DNA of 64,000 nt from Penicillium oxalicum (GCF_001723175.1 NC_064653.1:2790001-2854000), one strand, 5' to 3'. Positions 22,401 to 34,636 are shown, counted from the stretch's first letter. Program-made: numbers and translations. Notes: generated by a model not told the origin, from the letters alone.

Positions 22401-23416
22401 AAGCGGAAGCTGTCGATCCAAAGTACCTTGGCCGATGTCTTCATGTCCTGCTTTGGCTGGACTGTTTCTTTGGCGGAAACGTTGAGTAAAGGAGACGGTG
22501 ACATTGCCGTCATTGAAGAAGCCGTACTTCGGAAAGAAGCCACCGGTCTGGATTCCTTGGAGGACCTGGCAACCAAGCATGGCTTCAAACACTTCGTCGT
22601 GCTGGGAAGCAATGCCTCGTTCTTCGAAACGTTCCTTGCGCCCAACTTTGTTTGGGTCTCACAGCCGTAAGTGTCCGAATAGTGCTCACGAACCTTCGGG
22701 CAAACGCTAACACTTCCACTCTTCCCCCAGATTCGGTCCGCAGAAGATCCAAAGTGCTATTCAACGGATTCTAGACCAGGAGAAGAACAGAGAGCTTGCT
22801 CCCGCAGCTCCGCCCTCCATACCTTCGCGTCCTCCCACTACTCCCTTGGGAAACAACATCTCACCAGCGCGGGAAAGGTTGACTGAAGAATCGGTGCTTG
22901 CATCAATGCGACACGCTCCAGCCTCACCCGCGCGACGTGCGCCGTCCGCGGCTTTACCAATCCGCCCGTCTCATGAACCACAAAATGTCCATGTCCTCGT
23001 TGTTGATGACAACGATATCAATCTCAAAATCCTCGCCACTTATATGCGCAAAATCGGTTGCAGCTACGATACCGCTTCCAACGGACTGATCGCACTGGAA
23101 AAGTACAAGGCTTCACCGCGGCGGTTTGATTTTGTATTGATGGGTTAGTCAAGACGTCTGTGTTAGTCGATTGCTCGTGCGAAGATAAATTAACGTCGAT
23201 CCAGATATTTCGATGCCGGTCATGGACGGATTGACCTCGACCAGCAAGATCCGTCAACATGAGAAGGAACAAAACCTCGAATCCTCGTGTATCTTGGCTG
23301 TCACCGGTGTTGCATCGGACAACATGCAACAACAAGCCCTTGCGGCGGGGATCAATGATTATCTGATCAAACCTCTCTCCCTTCGGGGATTGAGAAAGAT
23401 TATGCACATTGCATGA
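19443..23416 (+). CDS. hybrid histidine kinase (GAF - HisKA - HATPase - receiver)
   Basis: Exons are 19443-19534, 19641-21554, 21614-22666, 22731-23143 and 23205-23416; 3684 nt, 1227 residues. A second ATG at 19458 (MDQAGSF) is an equally good start and would give 1222. Residues about 80-240 form a GAF-like sensor (LAQLGVLRLACNRSFVSLID ... GLVLGTYCVVDD), followed by a Ser/Pro-rich linker. The kinase core has the H-box SSISHELRSPLHG with phospho-acceptor His at about 623, the N-box RIVMNLLGNAIKWTKSG, G1 DTGSGIAPE and G2 GVGLGLSIVRQLV. A C-terminal receiver (about 1105-1222) has the acidic pair in VVDDND, the phospho-acceptor Asp (about 1158) in LMDISMPVMDG, and the conserved Lys in YLIKPLS. 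There are no transmembrane segments, so it is a cytosolic sensor. It is expected to pass phosphate through a histidine phosphotransfer protein to Skn7- or Ssk1-type regulators. The signal is unknown. Confidence 0.92.
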
Positions 23417-24370
23417 TAGGGTGGTCTTGCTTATCTAGTGGAGCATCCGAGAGCAATGAAATACTTTCATAGCATTTATATTCCTTTGACCTGGTGTTGG
23501 AGGATGATGGTCCATTTTGGCTTTGTTTCTGTCATCACGAATTTATCAATGTATACCCCACGATGGCGTTGACATGTTTTGATTTCTTTCTCTGTTCCCT
23601 TAGTGGAGATAGATGTTTGTGAGAATGGAGCTACCCGGTAGCTCTTGTGAGAATCAGGAAGATTTATTTCTAACTTTTATATCTCCTGCGGTAGATTCGA
23701 CGGATATTCTGGTTTCTACTGGACATCTAATACGTTGTTTAGAAGCACTCTGGACCTCTCTGGGCAAGGTGCGTACCTTTTAGTAGTTCCGCATGAGGCT
23801 TTTTCGACCGTGAACTCACAAACCTCCAGGTGATCCAGCCATCGCCTACTAATCCTGTCCCACATGAATATCGGGGCCTACCCATGGGCAACTTGGAAGC
23901 GGATGTAGCTAAAATACACGGAATCGATCCCTTTTCAATTTGTTGAGCGTGGTTTACCTACGGACCGAAAATCGGCACTACACTCGATTGGATTATATGA
24001 GGAACATAACTCAGCCAGACTTCAATTGATCTATCCGTGAGAATCCATGTAGTCAATTCTTGCAGATGTCACTCAGTCACAGTCCAGTCCAGCTCAACCG
24101 GTACTGATGTCATTCAAAGCGCGAGTGTCGATCATCACCCGATTAGTAAGAATCTAAACACCAGCTACGTCGGTCCGGGCTCCTCCAGTCACTCCAGTTG
24201 GCGTGAGACCTGTCAGATAACAGACTGCACACATCCATGAATATCTTGACATTCATCTCATGTCCCGAGAGATAGTAACTCGCTTTAAGTGAATCATTTA
24301 CTGAATCACTACTGTGTGGATAAGAAGACTGTGTTCTTTCAGTGGCAGTCTTGACGACCAGGGCAGTACG
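23417..24370. other. intergenic region, kinase 3' side to HD gene
   Basis: A 0.95 kb spacer between two plus-strand genes. It holds a 17-base palindrome flanked by 10-bp direct repeats (23617-23654) and no supported gene. Confidence 0.5.
23617..23654. repeat. palindrome flanked by direct repeats
   Basis: TTGTGAGAAT occurs at 23617-23626 and again at 23645-23654. Between them sits GAGCTACC, C, GGTAGCTC (23628-23644), a perfect inverted repeat. The layout resembles a tiny insertion with target duplication, or a local duplication, in the histidine kinase 3' flank. Confidence 0.6.
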
Positions 24371-25456
24371 ATGCTCTCTCGAGGACGGCATCGCTTCTGC
24401 ACGATCGCGTCACAACTGGATACGGGCTTTTTTCAAAAGTTCCAGTCCGTGGAGCCACATCAAGTTATCATCCAGGATAAAATCTATGGAGAACACACCA
24501 TTACCGAGCCCGTTCTTATTGAGCTCCTCCAGAGTCCGGAACTTTGCCGACTCAAAGGGATCAGGCAGTCTGGCGTGACGGCTCTTCTTGGCTTCGGCCC
24601 CAAAGTCACCCGTCTGGAGCATTCGGTTGGCGCATTTTTGTTGACGCGCAAGGTTGGTGCCAGTGTTGAGGAACAGATCGCCGCGCTCCTTCATGATATC
24701 AGCCATACCAGCCTGAGTCATGTCGTGGATTATGCGCTCTCGAAACCCGGCGAGGAGAGTTATCACGAGGTCCACAAGTCACGATACCTGAAGACCACCC
24801 AGCTCCCGCAGATTCTCACCCGCTATGGCTTTTCGGACCTGCGAGCACTGAACGAAGAACTGTTTCCCCTGGTGGAACAGCCATCTCCACATCTGTGTGC
24901 AGACCGACTAGACTACTCGCTGCGGGACTTGCTTGCTTTTGGGCATTTGAGTCTTGAAAAGGTCCAGCGGATATTTCACTCGCTAAGTGCAGTGCCTGAT
25001 AGTACTTCTTCTCCTCACCGGTTGCTTGTGCTCGATGACCCTCATCTTGCACTTTCTCTGGCCCGCGCATATCTAGCCACGGATCGAGGAGTCTGGTCCA
25101 ATCGAGCACACGCCAGCATCTACAGACGGACGGGGCGGGTCATCAAAGAATTAGTCGAGTCCGATCGAGTCAAAGAAGATTCCTTGTGGACCTTGTCTGA
25201 TGTGGACTTTTGGTCCTTGCTGCGTCGTCAGGCGACTCCCGAGCTCCTCGGTGAATTGGACAGACTTGAAACAGAGGGTTTGCCGGATGAGAATGAACTG
25301 CGTTTACCTCGTCAAACCAAGATCAGAACATTGGACCCCGACATCTACCCCAATGCATTGAACACCGGTGGGCCTGTTCCCCTATCCACAGTCTTGCCTG
25401 AGTGGGCTGCGGAGCGTCAGCGGTACATTGCCGAGCGTGAATCAACACGGGAATAG
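24371..25456 (+). CDS. HD-domain phosphohydrolase
   Basis: Single exon, 361 residues from the first ATG in frame (MLSRGRHRFC). The open frame continues 19 codons upstream without an ATG, so an upstream exon is possible. The HD metal motif is complete: His in RLEHSVGAF, HD in ALLHDISHTSLSH and a late Asp in CADRLDYSLRDL. These ligands define the HD superfamily of nucleotide phosphohydrolases (dNTPase- and YfbR-like). The N-terminal region (DKIYGEHTITEPVLIELLQS) resembles that of SAMHD1- and dGTPase-like HD proteins, which bind near a nucleotide pocket. Substrate is not decided by sequence. The basic N-terminus (RGRHRFCTIAS) might be a weak mitochondrial signal. It is intronless, unlike most neighbours. 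Confidence 0.85.
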   Translation: MLSRGRHRFCTIASQLDTGFFQKFQSVEPHQVIIQDKIYGEHTITEPVLIELLQSPELCRLKGIRQSGVTALLGFGPKVTRLEHSVGAFLLTRKVGASVEEQIAALLHDISHTSLSHVVDYALSKPGEESYHEVHKSRYLKTTQLPQILTRYGFSDLRALNEELFPLVEQPSPHLCADRLDYSLRDLLAFGHLSLEKVQRIFHSLSAVPDSTSSPHRLLVLDDPHLALSLARAYLATDRGVWSNRAHASIYRRTGRVIKELVESDRVKEDSLWTLSDVDFWSLLRRQATPELLGELDRLETEGLPDENELRLPRQTKIRTLDPDIYPNALNTGGPVPLSTVLPEWAAERQRYIAERESTRE

Positions 25457-26069
25457 CATTTCTCTTTTTGTTCAAGGTACTACCCTCTCGGATTCGGATC
25501 AGAATCGCAGCTCAGTGTTGATCTCTGCGCCAAATAGAATCATTTCCTCTCTCTGTTAGGGACCTACTATATTAAGCGAGGTCTCATTGAAGATATCAAG
25601 GCCTCTAGACAATATTCTTCTCGTCAGCTGTGAATGGGACGAGACTCTGGAATCTTCCAATTTCATCCCCATCATAGCGATTATGCGCGTAATGTGAATG
25701 CAAGAGTGCAGAACAAACAGTGCACGTAGTGCGGTATCCCCAAAGTCCGTGGATCGTGATTGTTTGTGACTGCTTCATCCTAAAAAAGGCGCTTCACTTG
25801 ATCCTCAGGAGACGACCCACGCTCATCAAACGTACTGTTCTTCATTCTCGCACGAGAGCCTTCCAGATTCCGAGCCATCAATTATCATCTGACCGGACTG
25901 TGACCAGCCCATATCTGTTTTTCTGTCATATTACCTACTGTTTCTCCTCTTCTAACTCCCTTCAATTCTGCCTCATTCAGCTCGAAGCTTCAAACCGCCA
26001 CTCTTCCTTGATCTCTCCTCTCTAACAACCGAGGCTCTAGTCTTCAGACTTCGAATAAGGTCATACACT
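25457..26069. promoter_or_regulatory. upstream region of the RBR gene
   Basis: A 613-base spacer. The last 170 bases are CT-rich (TTTCTCCTCTTCTAACTCCC), a typical leader before the ATG at 26070. No other gene is seen. Confidence 0.5.
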
Positions 26070-27623
26070 ATGACACGTAAGGAAGACGAGAGAACTGAAT
26101 CTCCAGCGGCTCCTCCGGACGTCAGCCAAACGTCAAATCTCGAGTATCGACAGGCTATGATTGAGGCACGAACGGCTCATCTGGAAAGGCTAGTTGCTCG
26201 AATGAACCGGTTTATCGAAGTTGACGGAGGTTTCTATCGACAAACCCCAACTATGACAGCTCACATTCGGACACCTTTCCCTTCTGGCCAATCTTCATCT
26301 CTCCAGCGGTCCGAGGTGCCTCGTCTCAATGAGACGCCACGCGAGGCTTCTTCGGCATTTTCTGTCCCCTTCGATTGGGGTCTACCATCGCCTTCAAACC
26401 GGCCCAATCTTGAAGCAGTTCCCAATGAAGAAGAGAGAGAGGACCATGCCGTCCCCGCCGTGGTGAGAAATTCAATGAGATCTCTCCGTGAGACTGTAGC
26501 AGCTCTCGAAGGCCAAACGGAGCGTGGAGCGAATTCGCTCGCCTTCTCTCAGCGCAAGAATGAATGCTCATGCTGCTTCGAGAAAATTTCGGCTCCGTGT
26601 TACATCAGCCTCTGTGAACACACGTTCTGTACCGATTGTCTGCGCCAACTGTTCTTGCGAGCGGCGCGCAATGAAAGCCAATTCCCTCCTCGCTGCTGCG
26701 GTACTGAATTTCGCCAGGAGACCGTCCGCAAAGTGCTCACTGGAAGCGAGTTTCAAGAGTACGATATTCGTACGGAGGAGTTCAACGCAAGCCCTCGCAT
26801 TTACTGTGCCGATCCCAAATGCTCCCAGTTTATTCGTTCAGCTTCTATCATGAATGATCTGGGGACCTGCTCGAGCTGCCAGAAGCAGACCCACGTCCCT
26901 TGTAGAGCGTTGGCTCACCCTGGCCGTGACTGTCCCGTCGACAATGCCCAGCAGAGTGTGATTGATCTCGCCGAACAGAACGAGTGGCGACGCTGCTACC
27001 ACTGCCAGACCGTCGTCGAGCTTCGATATGGATGTAACGAGGTTCTCTGCCGGTACGTCAGCCTCTCCCCGTCTACTCAAAGCCAAATGTATAGACACGA
27101 CGCACGCTGCACCGTCCCTTCCTCCCCTTCCTCCCCTTCCTGGTCACTCATCTAACAAGTAAAAAAAAAAAAGCTAACAATCTCACAACCCCTTCCCAGA
27201 TGTGGCCACACCTTCTGCTACAAATGCGGCCGCAAATGGAAAACCTGCGACTGCCAAAACTGGTACCGATCCAATGTCCAAGCCCCAACCTGGCCCTTTG
27301 GACAATTCTTCCCAACCGATATCGATGCGCCCCCTCGTCCACCCTTCGTCACTCCCTCATCCTCGTCAGCTCTGCCCTGGAATCAACCATTTAGTGTCCC
27401 AGGTGCACTGGCCATTCACCGCCCACGGTGTGAGAACCATCGCCATGCTAAATGGACCGTCAGAAACATTGGCCTCTTCCGATGCGCAATTTGCTCGAAT
27501 GTGCCGCGCCAGACCTTTGACTGCCAAGTCTGCCACATGATGGTGTGCAATACTTGCAAGGCGGTTCTGGAGATTGAAGGGTTATCGATTGATGAGCAAG
27601 AAGAAGAGGAGGAGGAGCTGTAG
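26070..27623 (+). CDS. RBR-type (RING1-IBR-RING2) E3 ubiquitin ligase
   Basis: Exons are 26070-27052 and 27200-27623 (147-nt intron, GTACGT...CCAG, inside RING2); 1407 nt, 468 residues. The N-terminal 150 residues are polar and partly helical. RING1 starts at CSCCFEKISAPCYISLCEHT and continues FCTDCLRQLF. The IBR includes YCADPKCSQF and CSSCQKQTHVPC. RING2 reads CYHCQTVVELRYGCNEVLCR and, across the intron, CGHTFCYKCGRKWKTC. The Cys of GCNEVLC is the position that accepts ubiquitin in RBR ligases, so the enzyme looks active. After RING2 there is an extra Cys/His-rich tail (CENH, CAIC, CQVC, CNTC), probably another zinc-binding module, ending in a poly-Glu tail. Substrates are unknown. It is convergent with the HECT ligase gene about 1.7 kb away. 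Confidence 0.88.
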
Positions 27624-29278
27624 GACGGATTCTGTTTTTTTGTTCTGTTTTTTTCCCCTCAATGGTGATAGTTGATCCATCTCCCGGTTATGTGGAGCTG
27701 GGATTGGGCAGATTTTGCCAGGGGGGTTGCTTTTCGAATTTCTTCTCATTCTATCATCTAGGTATCATCATTGGCCTTAGTAGCAAGTTTTAGCACTTAT
27801 CATAGTGATGCCCTATTGCCAAATATGATTTGATTTTTAATGTTTCTTTTTTTATTATTATTTCTTTGTAGTGCTAATGTTCAATCACATTCATCAAAGC
27901 TTTTCCATGCTCATCAGTCTCTAAGGGGATACTAGCATTATACATTGAAGTACTCTGCAATACACATAGTACCTACATACATGTTTTGATTAGGCTTTGC
28001 TTACCTCAGGCAAGGCTGTCGACGATCCTGCACCTTGACTACTTACATGCTTACAAAGTGAGCACGCACATACCCGGATCCATATACATATGTAGCACCT
28101 GGCACTGTCTGTTTAAACCGGGAGAGCAAGGTGGGGGAAAAAACACCCGCAAATCCTGATTTGCCATCTAATTACTCAACTTCTGATTCCGGCTGGGAGA
28201 CCGGTGCAAATGGTTAATGGAGAAGATTCTGTATGCAACTGTGTAAGCCTGGACTGGAATTGTACAGTAGGAAGTCTAATATAGTTACCTGGGTATAGGT
28301 ACTGAGTCCACGGCCCGGTAGGTGTCGGGCACTACATTCAACTTGTTGCATTGATACGTCTCATAGCAGGCGTGGTCGCGAAGGTCCATACCTGTCTACA
28401 TTCTTTCCAATAGAACATCTACAAACTAAGCAGACAGAATCTTTCTACTTGCACCGCACCCATCATATTGACACCAAACAGGTAAATACGCTTTGAAAGG
28501 CTTTTCCTCAAGAACGAAACGAGAACAACAATGATCAAAAACCTGAACAAGGCAATTTCAATGATAAATAAACACCAGAATCGCCCGAGATCACCTTCTC
28601 GCGACTGGACGAGGACCTACTGTCTAAAGCTATACATATGGAGGAAGCAGCAAAGAGTCAGACAAAGACAACAACCGCAAGATAAAATGCACAGCAAATA
28701 ATTTAACCTGCACAGAAGGCGACAGGGAACTTTGGAACATTTGGTCAAATCAATACAAATGGGCCACCATCAATGACGTGAAACACTCTCCATAAGAGGA
28801 GCAGTAGTAGTTGAAGCGGCTCAGGTGCGTTCGTCCGGGTGGTACAATCACGCGTGTCGCCGGTAGGATGACTTGTCAAGAAATTTTATGAAGAAAATGA
28901 TAAGCATTCATGAGCAAAAATACACAGCCGACCGAGGATAGATGTAGAACATGATATGAACGCCGGGGACAGATGAATCTGCCGTCAAAACACAGATATG
29001 ACGGGAGATTAGAAATGAGAGTTAAGCGAGTGCATCCCGACGGTTTTAAATTCAGCGACAACCCTCTCCAGAAGATCGGAGATGGCGGACAAGGCAAGCA
29101 AGGGGAGAGGGATTGGAAAAATGATCGAAGGTGGGTTCAAGCGGGGACTGGTCATGGCCTCTTTACGAGATTTAGGTGGGACAGGTACCAGAAAGACGGG
29201 GGCGAGAGATGAATAGAATATCTGCATTGCAAGAAAATAAAATAGGCCAGGAATAGTGCAAGCGGGGGGGGTATCTCT
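27624..29278. other. convergent intergenic region
   Basis: A 1.65 kb tail-to-tail spacer between two ubiquitin ligase genes. It is AT-rich with short T and A runs near the 3' ends. No ORF with recognisable content, and no tRNA-like A/B boxes that I could find. Confidence 0.55.
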
Positions 29279-32200
29279 TTATTCCTGTCCAAATCCGAGC
29301 GTCTCCTCCACAGCGATAGACATCTTGTGCTCCAGTGCCTCATAGGTCTTATAGGGAGGCAGATCGAGACGGTTGAAGCACGTGTGTGATTTGGGCAGAG
29401 CAGCAGGATCGCCCGACTTTTCAATAGTGAATCGTCGAGGGCCATCCGAGCCCTGCAGATCCTTGAACCCGTTGACCGGGATACGCGAAGTACCGGTTGT
29501 GAATTGCAGGAGACGTGACTTTTGTTCCGCATCCCAAGTGCGCACAACCTTCCAGAAGTTCTGGATCACTTCGTCCTGCTCCTGGTAACCGCGGTAATCG
29601 GTGTGCTTCTTCCAATCATCGACATCGATGTCGGCGATACCACCAATGAGCAGCTCGAGTTCTCGCTCGTCAAAGACGTTGACGAGGTCGGCAGGGATCA
29701 ATTCATTGAAACCGACCATAAAAGCGTTGAACTGCTCCTCAACTCGCTTCATAATCTTCCACTCCGTCACCAACTCAATATACTGCGCCTTGTTCTCATT
29801 GGTGACGGGGATGTCCCGACCACCAGGGATCAAATCAACAGTGGTTCGCTCGCCGAACTTCTCATCATCCACGGAAAAGGTGAGTTCGATGATTCCTTCA
29901 ATGTCATTATCCCTACATCGAAACAATCAGCGTTTGAACAACCCAGCCGTCAGTTTTCATAGACAAATGGTGACTTACAAAGTCCAAGCCAGATTTCGGT
30001 GCAAGTCCTCATCGACACCTTCCATATCCTGCAGGGAGACCTTCTTTCGCAGCATCATCTTGTAGAATGCACCAATGAAGAACGAGTCCAGGAAGCGACG
30101 GTGGAAGATGGCAAGACCGACCACACGTCCAATGAACTTGAAGTAATTGAGGTGCTCGGGGTTGACGCCGGAATGAGGGTTGATTTGCAAGGTGTAGTTG
30201 TCGTGTGCAGAGTATTCGAATAGACAATAGAAAGGGTTGAACATTTCATGTGAGAGGAGGAAGAAGAATTCACTTGAGGCACATTAGCGGTTGTTTTCCA
30301 AGGTCAAAACAAGTGAGAACAAGACACAAGTCAGGAACATACCGAGAGAGACCGCCATAATCGAGACCATCTTCACCGTCAAACTTGATCATCAAACGCT
30401 TCTTAAGATCGGACGCACTCTGGCGCATAATTTCCGAGTAGGAATCTTCGAAAATATTGTTGCGGCGCACCTTGACGTGGCATTGGCCAGACATGATGCG
30501 AAGTGCAGGCTGAGATCGGAAATAGATCAGCTTGCGACGGAAGTCACGCTTGTATTGTGGCACGCCCTGGTCCAATGAGGAAGGCAGGCGAGGGTCGTCC
30601 CATGTGGTGGTCTTGGTATTATGATCGACGAAGTACACACGCGCAGTATGCGTGAGACGCATTTCCCACCCACTGGGCAGAGGGCCCAATTGGGAGACAG
30701 GTTGTTGCTGGAAGGTTGCGTTATTGCCCCCCTGGTTCTGATTCTGCCCGTAGGTTCGAATGTACTGCTGTCGGCGAGGATCAACCCATGTGGTTGTGCG
30801 TGTGTTGTGATCTACAAAGTAAGCCCGGCCTTCTGGCGTATGCCTTTGTTCCCATCCAGGAGGAAGTTCTCCCGTGCCGGCCGTGGTCACTCCGGTTGCC
30901 ATCATAGAAACAGCATTGGCATGTGAGCCAGCACCACCGGCAGTCGCTGCGGCAGCAGTGGAGGGCCCAGCAGCCGATCCCGATGGAGGTGTAGTGGGCT
31001 GCTGACTGTCGGTCAAATTCGGGGAGTTGGCACCGGTACGATCTTCGGGAAGCATTCGGCTTTGGTGGGCGCGGCGCTCGAGCTGCATGTTCGCCTCCCG
31101 CTGGCTACGCTGGGTGTGCTCATTGTAGTTTGCCGATGGTCTCGACCATGTCGTGGTGCGGGTATTGTGGTCCACATAGTAGGTTCGACCCAGGTTGTCC
31201 TCTCGACGTTCCCAGCCAGCAGGAAGTCGACCTTGGCTGTCCTCAAAGGAGCTCAAATTGGCGCGGGACGGCACGTTGGCGCCGGGTGGGGCGGACCCAT
31301 TCGGAGCTCCTGGCGGAGGGTGACTCGTTGAAGCACGATTGTTGAGTGACGCGCTCGAGGCGGCGGCCGAATTGGCAGCTTGTGGTGTCGGCGAAGCCAC
31401 AACTTGGGGTACGAGACCGCTGGATGTAGAAGACTGCGCTTGCTGACGCTGGGGGCCGGTTGGTTGAGATGCGGCGGCGAGGTTGGTCGACAAGTTGATG
31501 ATGAGCTTTCCGTGCACGACAAGATTGTCGTTGGATTTTTTGAGGTCCCTGGTGAGCATCTCTACAGTGACGGAGATCGATCAGTAAAATGATGGTGTCA
31601 TTGTATGGCGCGATACAGTCAATTAAAAGGAAGCTCCCCGACTTACCATCCCCTCCCATCTGAAGATCGATCACATCTCCGATTCGCACGTTAATCACGC
31701 CAAGGAACCCTTGATCCTTCTTCTTGAACTTCTTTTGATCGAAAATTTGAATCGCGAGGATGCTGTCTTCGTTGACACGCCTGAAAAAAAAAGGAAACTC
31801 CTATCAGCAAGTTTCTCCAAATACCAATCGAGAATAAAAGAAGAAAAAAAACCAGAAAAAAAAAGAAGACGGAGAAAGAGGGACTGCGTAGTTTTGAGCT
31901 CGGAGTTTCGGGCGCACACGTACAAGTCAAATGCCTCGTTCCAGTATGGGTTCAGGGTTTTCTTAATCACAGAGGTGGTATGGGTTTGTTCGCCGCCCAC
32001 GGTGGCCACAGCGAAGGGGTCCGGGAAACCTGGAAAGGTGAACGGACAAAGTGTCAGCGTTGAACCCCGCCTTTGCGCCTGGAGAGGGGGGAAACTGAAG
32101 CTGTCGAAGGAGTGCCACGACTTACGGAAAACATCACGTCGGTAGAGTCCGTCTGCTGCGATGACTATGGTGAATGGTGGACATTGTCAGTATGGTGAGG

Positions 32201-32424
32201 TCGAGGGCCGCCAGCCCCGCAACGTCCCGCGCTGGGATGCACGACGGAAGAGAATCAGGTAATCTTACTCGTGAGACGGATATTTGGCTGACTGGAAAGC
32301 AAAATGTTAGCACTGAGCACGTGGGAGGGATCATTTAGAATAGAAAGTTTATACTGAGAGGTACGCGTGGGTGAAGCAGGGGAAATCCACGAGAGAAAAC
32401 GTACGCAGGCAGATTAGAAGCCAT
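29279..32424 (-). CDS. hulA: NEDD4/Rsp5-type HECT ubiquitin ligase HulA
   Basis: Eight exons (minus): 32424-32405, 32291-32269, 32164-32126, 32029-31924, 31780-31647, 31561-30343, 30272-29979 and 29912-29279. They give 2469 nt and 822 residues, normal for Aspergillus HulA. A C2 domain fills residues about 8-130 ([49 protein letters not shown]). A Ser/Ala/Pro-rich linker follows. Three WW domains start near 219 (LPAGWERR), 339 (LPPGWEQRH) and 401 (LPSGWEMR), each with the YxVDHNT core. The HECT domain runs from about 485 to the end, with the catalytic Cys at about 790 in [14 protein letters not shown]. In yeast and A. nidulans this ligase works with arrestin-like adaptors through their PPxY motifs to ubiquitinate membrane transporters. 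The first three exons are only 20, 23 and 39 nt. Confidence 0.96.
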
Positions 32425-34636
32425 GGTGATTGCCCAGGTTGCTTCACAAGCAAGCCGTCCGGTGCAAAAGGCCGATCAATCAAGCCCAAGCCAAGTGTTG
32501 TGGAACACACATCCACAACCGAGGAAAGAAAGGCGAGGGAGTCGCACGGTCGAGTCGGTCTGGGGGGAAAAGGAATGAACAGAAATCCGGTGGTTCTCCA
32601 GGCAGGCGCGAGAGAGGGGAGAAGAGAAGAGGCGTGGGCGGTGATGATGATCGATGAAGGTCGGAGGAGGAGAAGGGGAAAGGCGGGCGAAACTAGTGTC
32701 GACCTGTCCAAGGCTGTGTAAGCGCCGGTTTAGGTATGATTGAACTGCCATAGACAAAGTGACCTCTACGCGGGAGAAGGTCTCTGTAATTACGGTAATG
32801 TACTGTTATAGTGGGATCAATCTTCCCCAAGTACTCCGCCTACGTAACGACTATGAAATCCGGTCTTGGAATTATTACCTCGCTGGTACACTCCTGAATG
32901 TTCTTTTATTGGAACCCAGCAAGGACCGCAGGTCTAGTGGGACCTTTGGGTTCGCGTCTCTTTTCAGGAGCTTCAAGGTGAATCGATCCAGGAGTTATGA
33001 CGGAGTGGACATCATCACGGTGTGGACCAGTCCATCCCGAGCAATAAGGTAGATCACGTCGAGTCTCGACTCAGCCACAGTCCATCCAGTTCCCGCCTGG
33101 TCTACCATCACAGCCACCAAAAGTCTCTACAGACCTCTCATCGCTGATTTCATAAAGAGGAAAGGTGCTACTCTCCAGATGGGATGGCGCATACAGCCTC
33201 ATCCGCAAGCACGGCGAGAAGTTGGCGCTTTCTCTCCTTTTCGCACAGGTTGTTCGACCAGTGTGGGCAATCACCCAAGGAAAAAAAATCCATTCTACAC
33301 AGATCTGTCCTGACTCGCCAGCTCAGAGAGTTTGCCCTTGTGAAGAACAAGATTGTCGTCCCTGTGGTTGCAAGCTATGGTCGACCGGGTTCTCGCGGCT
33401 CAGTCAAGGTCGGAGCGAGTCAGGTGGATCCCTCTGCCTTTAGAGCAGAAGAAAAAGAGGTCTTGCAGAACAATAGGAAGATGGGAATGCTGGTGGACTG
33501 TCAAAGACCATGTACCAATCTGGAATTTCATAAACATGTATTCTAGGCGTACAAACTCTTCTCTCCGCCTTTGGTTTTCCGCTTTCCTGCATGAAGTAGT
33601 GGACGGCTCGGCGGCATGCTTGCAGGAAAAGACGGAAGGCCCAAAGGGTGGCAAAATGGATGATTGATAAGGATATGGTAATATATGAACAATACAATTT
33701 CGTTGAAGAGCCATGGCCATCGTGGCCTCACGGCCCATTTTCTTTTTCGAATGAGCATATCAAGAAGAGGGTCTGATCTTTTAGAAAGATGAACGCTAGT
33801 CTGAGCCCCCAGGCAACAGGATTCACTTTTTGATTAGTGACTTGTCGAGTAATCTTGGTCGCTTTGGGGGCTGAATGGAGCGAATAGGGCCAAGAAGTAG
33901 GCGCCCCATTCGAAGCCGGGCGTTGGTCCAAACGACGCTCGACCCTCGTCAACTGGTTAGTCTCAAGAGGCTACAAGAAGCCCTGGCAGGGATCGACTGC
34001 GGACACCTAATAGTACTATACGAGTTGACGTAGCATCCAAGTACCTACTGCTCATTCAACACTTCCAATCTCATGGGCACTTGTTGAAACTGCCTGCAAT
34101 TCACAAGTACGAATCCCCATGGTTATTGTTATTGTTCCACGAGAGCACAAGTTAATCCGATGTAAATTCACCAGCTCTCAACCTGTCACTTCGACTTACT
34201 TTCAAATGACACGCTATTGTACTACACTTTGAATAAGGGAATGAAGCGGCACATGATGGAAGAATTGGCCCATCGACGCTGATTCATAAAATGCCATCCG
34301 CGCTTGGTGCGTCAGGCGCTTATTATACATTTGCTTGGCCCACAAGTCCGCAAGTCCACAAAATACGCACGCGACGAAAACATCGAGTGTGGACCTCGAT
34401 GAATAGAGAGAACCGTCTCCTTGTCTCGGGTGTGCGGAAAAGTGCAGCATTGAGAAAATCTAAAGAAGTCAATTTGCCGCCGGGTTGTTCGTGTGCAGGA
34501 GTGACCGAGCCTTGAACCTCGGTTCTCTTTTGCAACTTTATTGTTGCGTCGAAGGCAGACCGGAAAGAACGGGATTAGGTTGCGAGAAAACACAGAACAT
34601 TCTCAGTAGGGTTGCGTGGGAGCTCAACCGCCACGC
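32425..34636. other. intergenic region upstream of hulA
   Basis: A 2.2 kb stretch between the hulA start and the 3' end of the poly(A)-binding protein gene. The part near hulA (32430-32720) is purine-rich on plus, that is a CT-rich leader on minus. The rest holds only overlapping weak ORFs (for example 33184-33546 on plus) without recognisable content. Confidence 0.5.
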
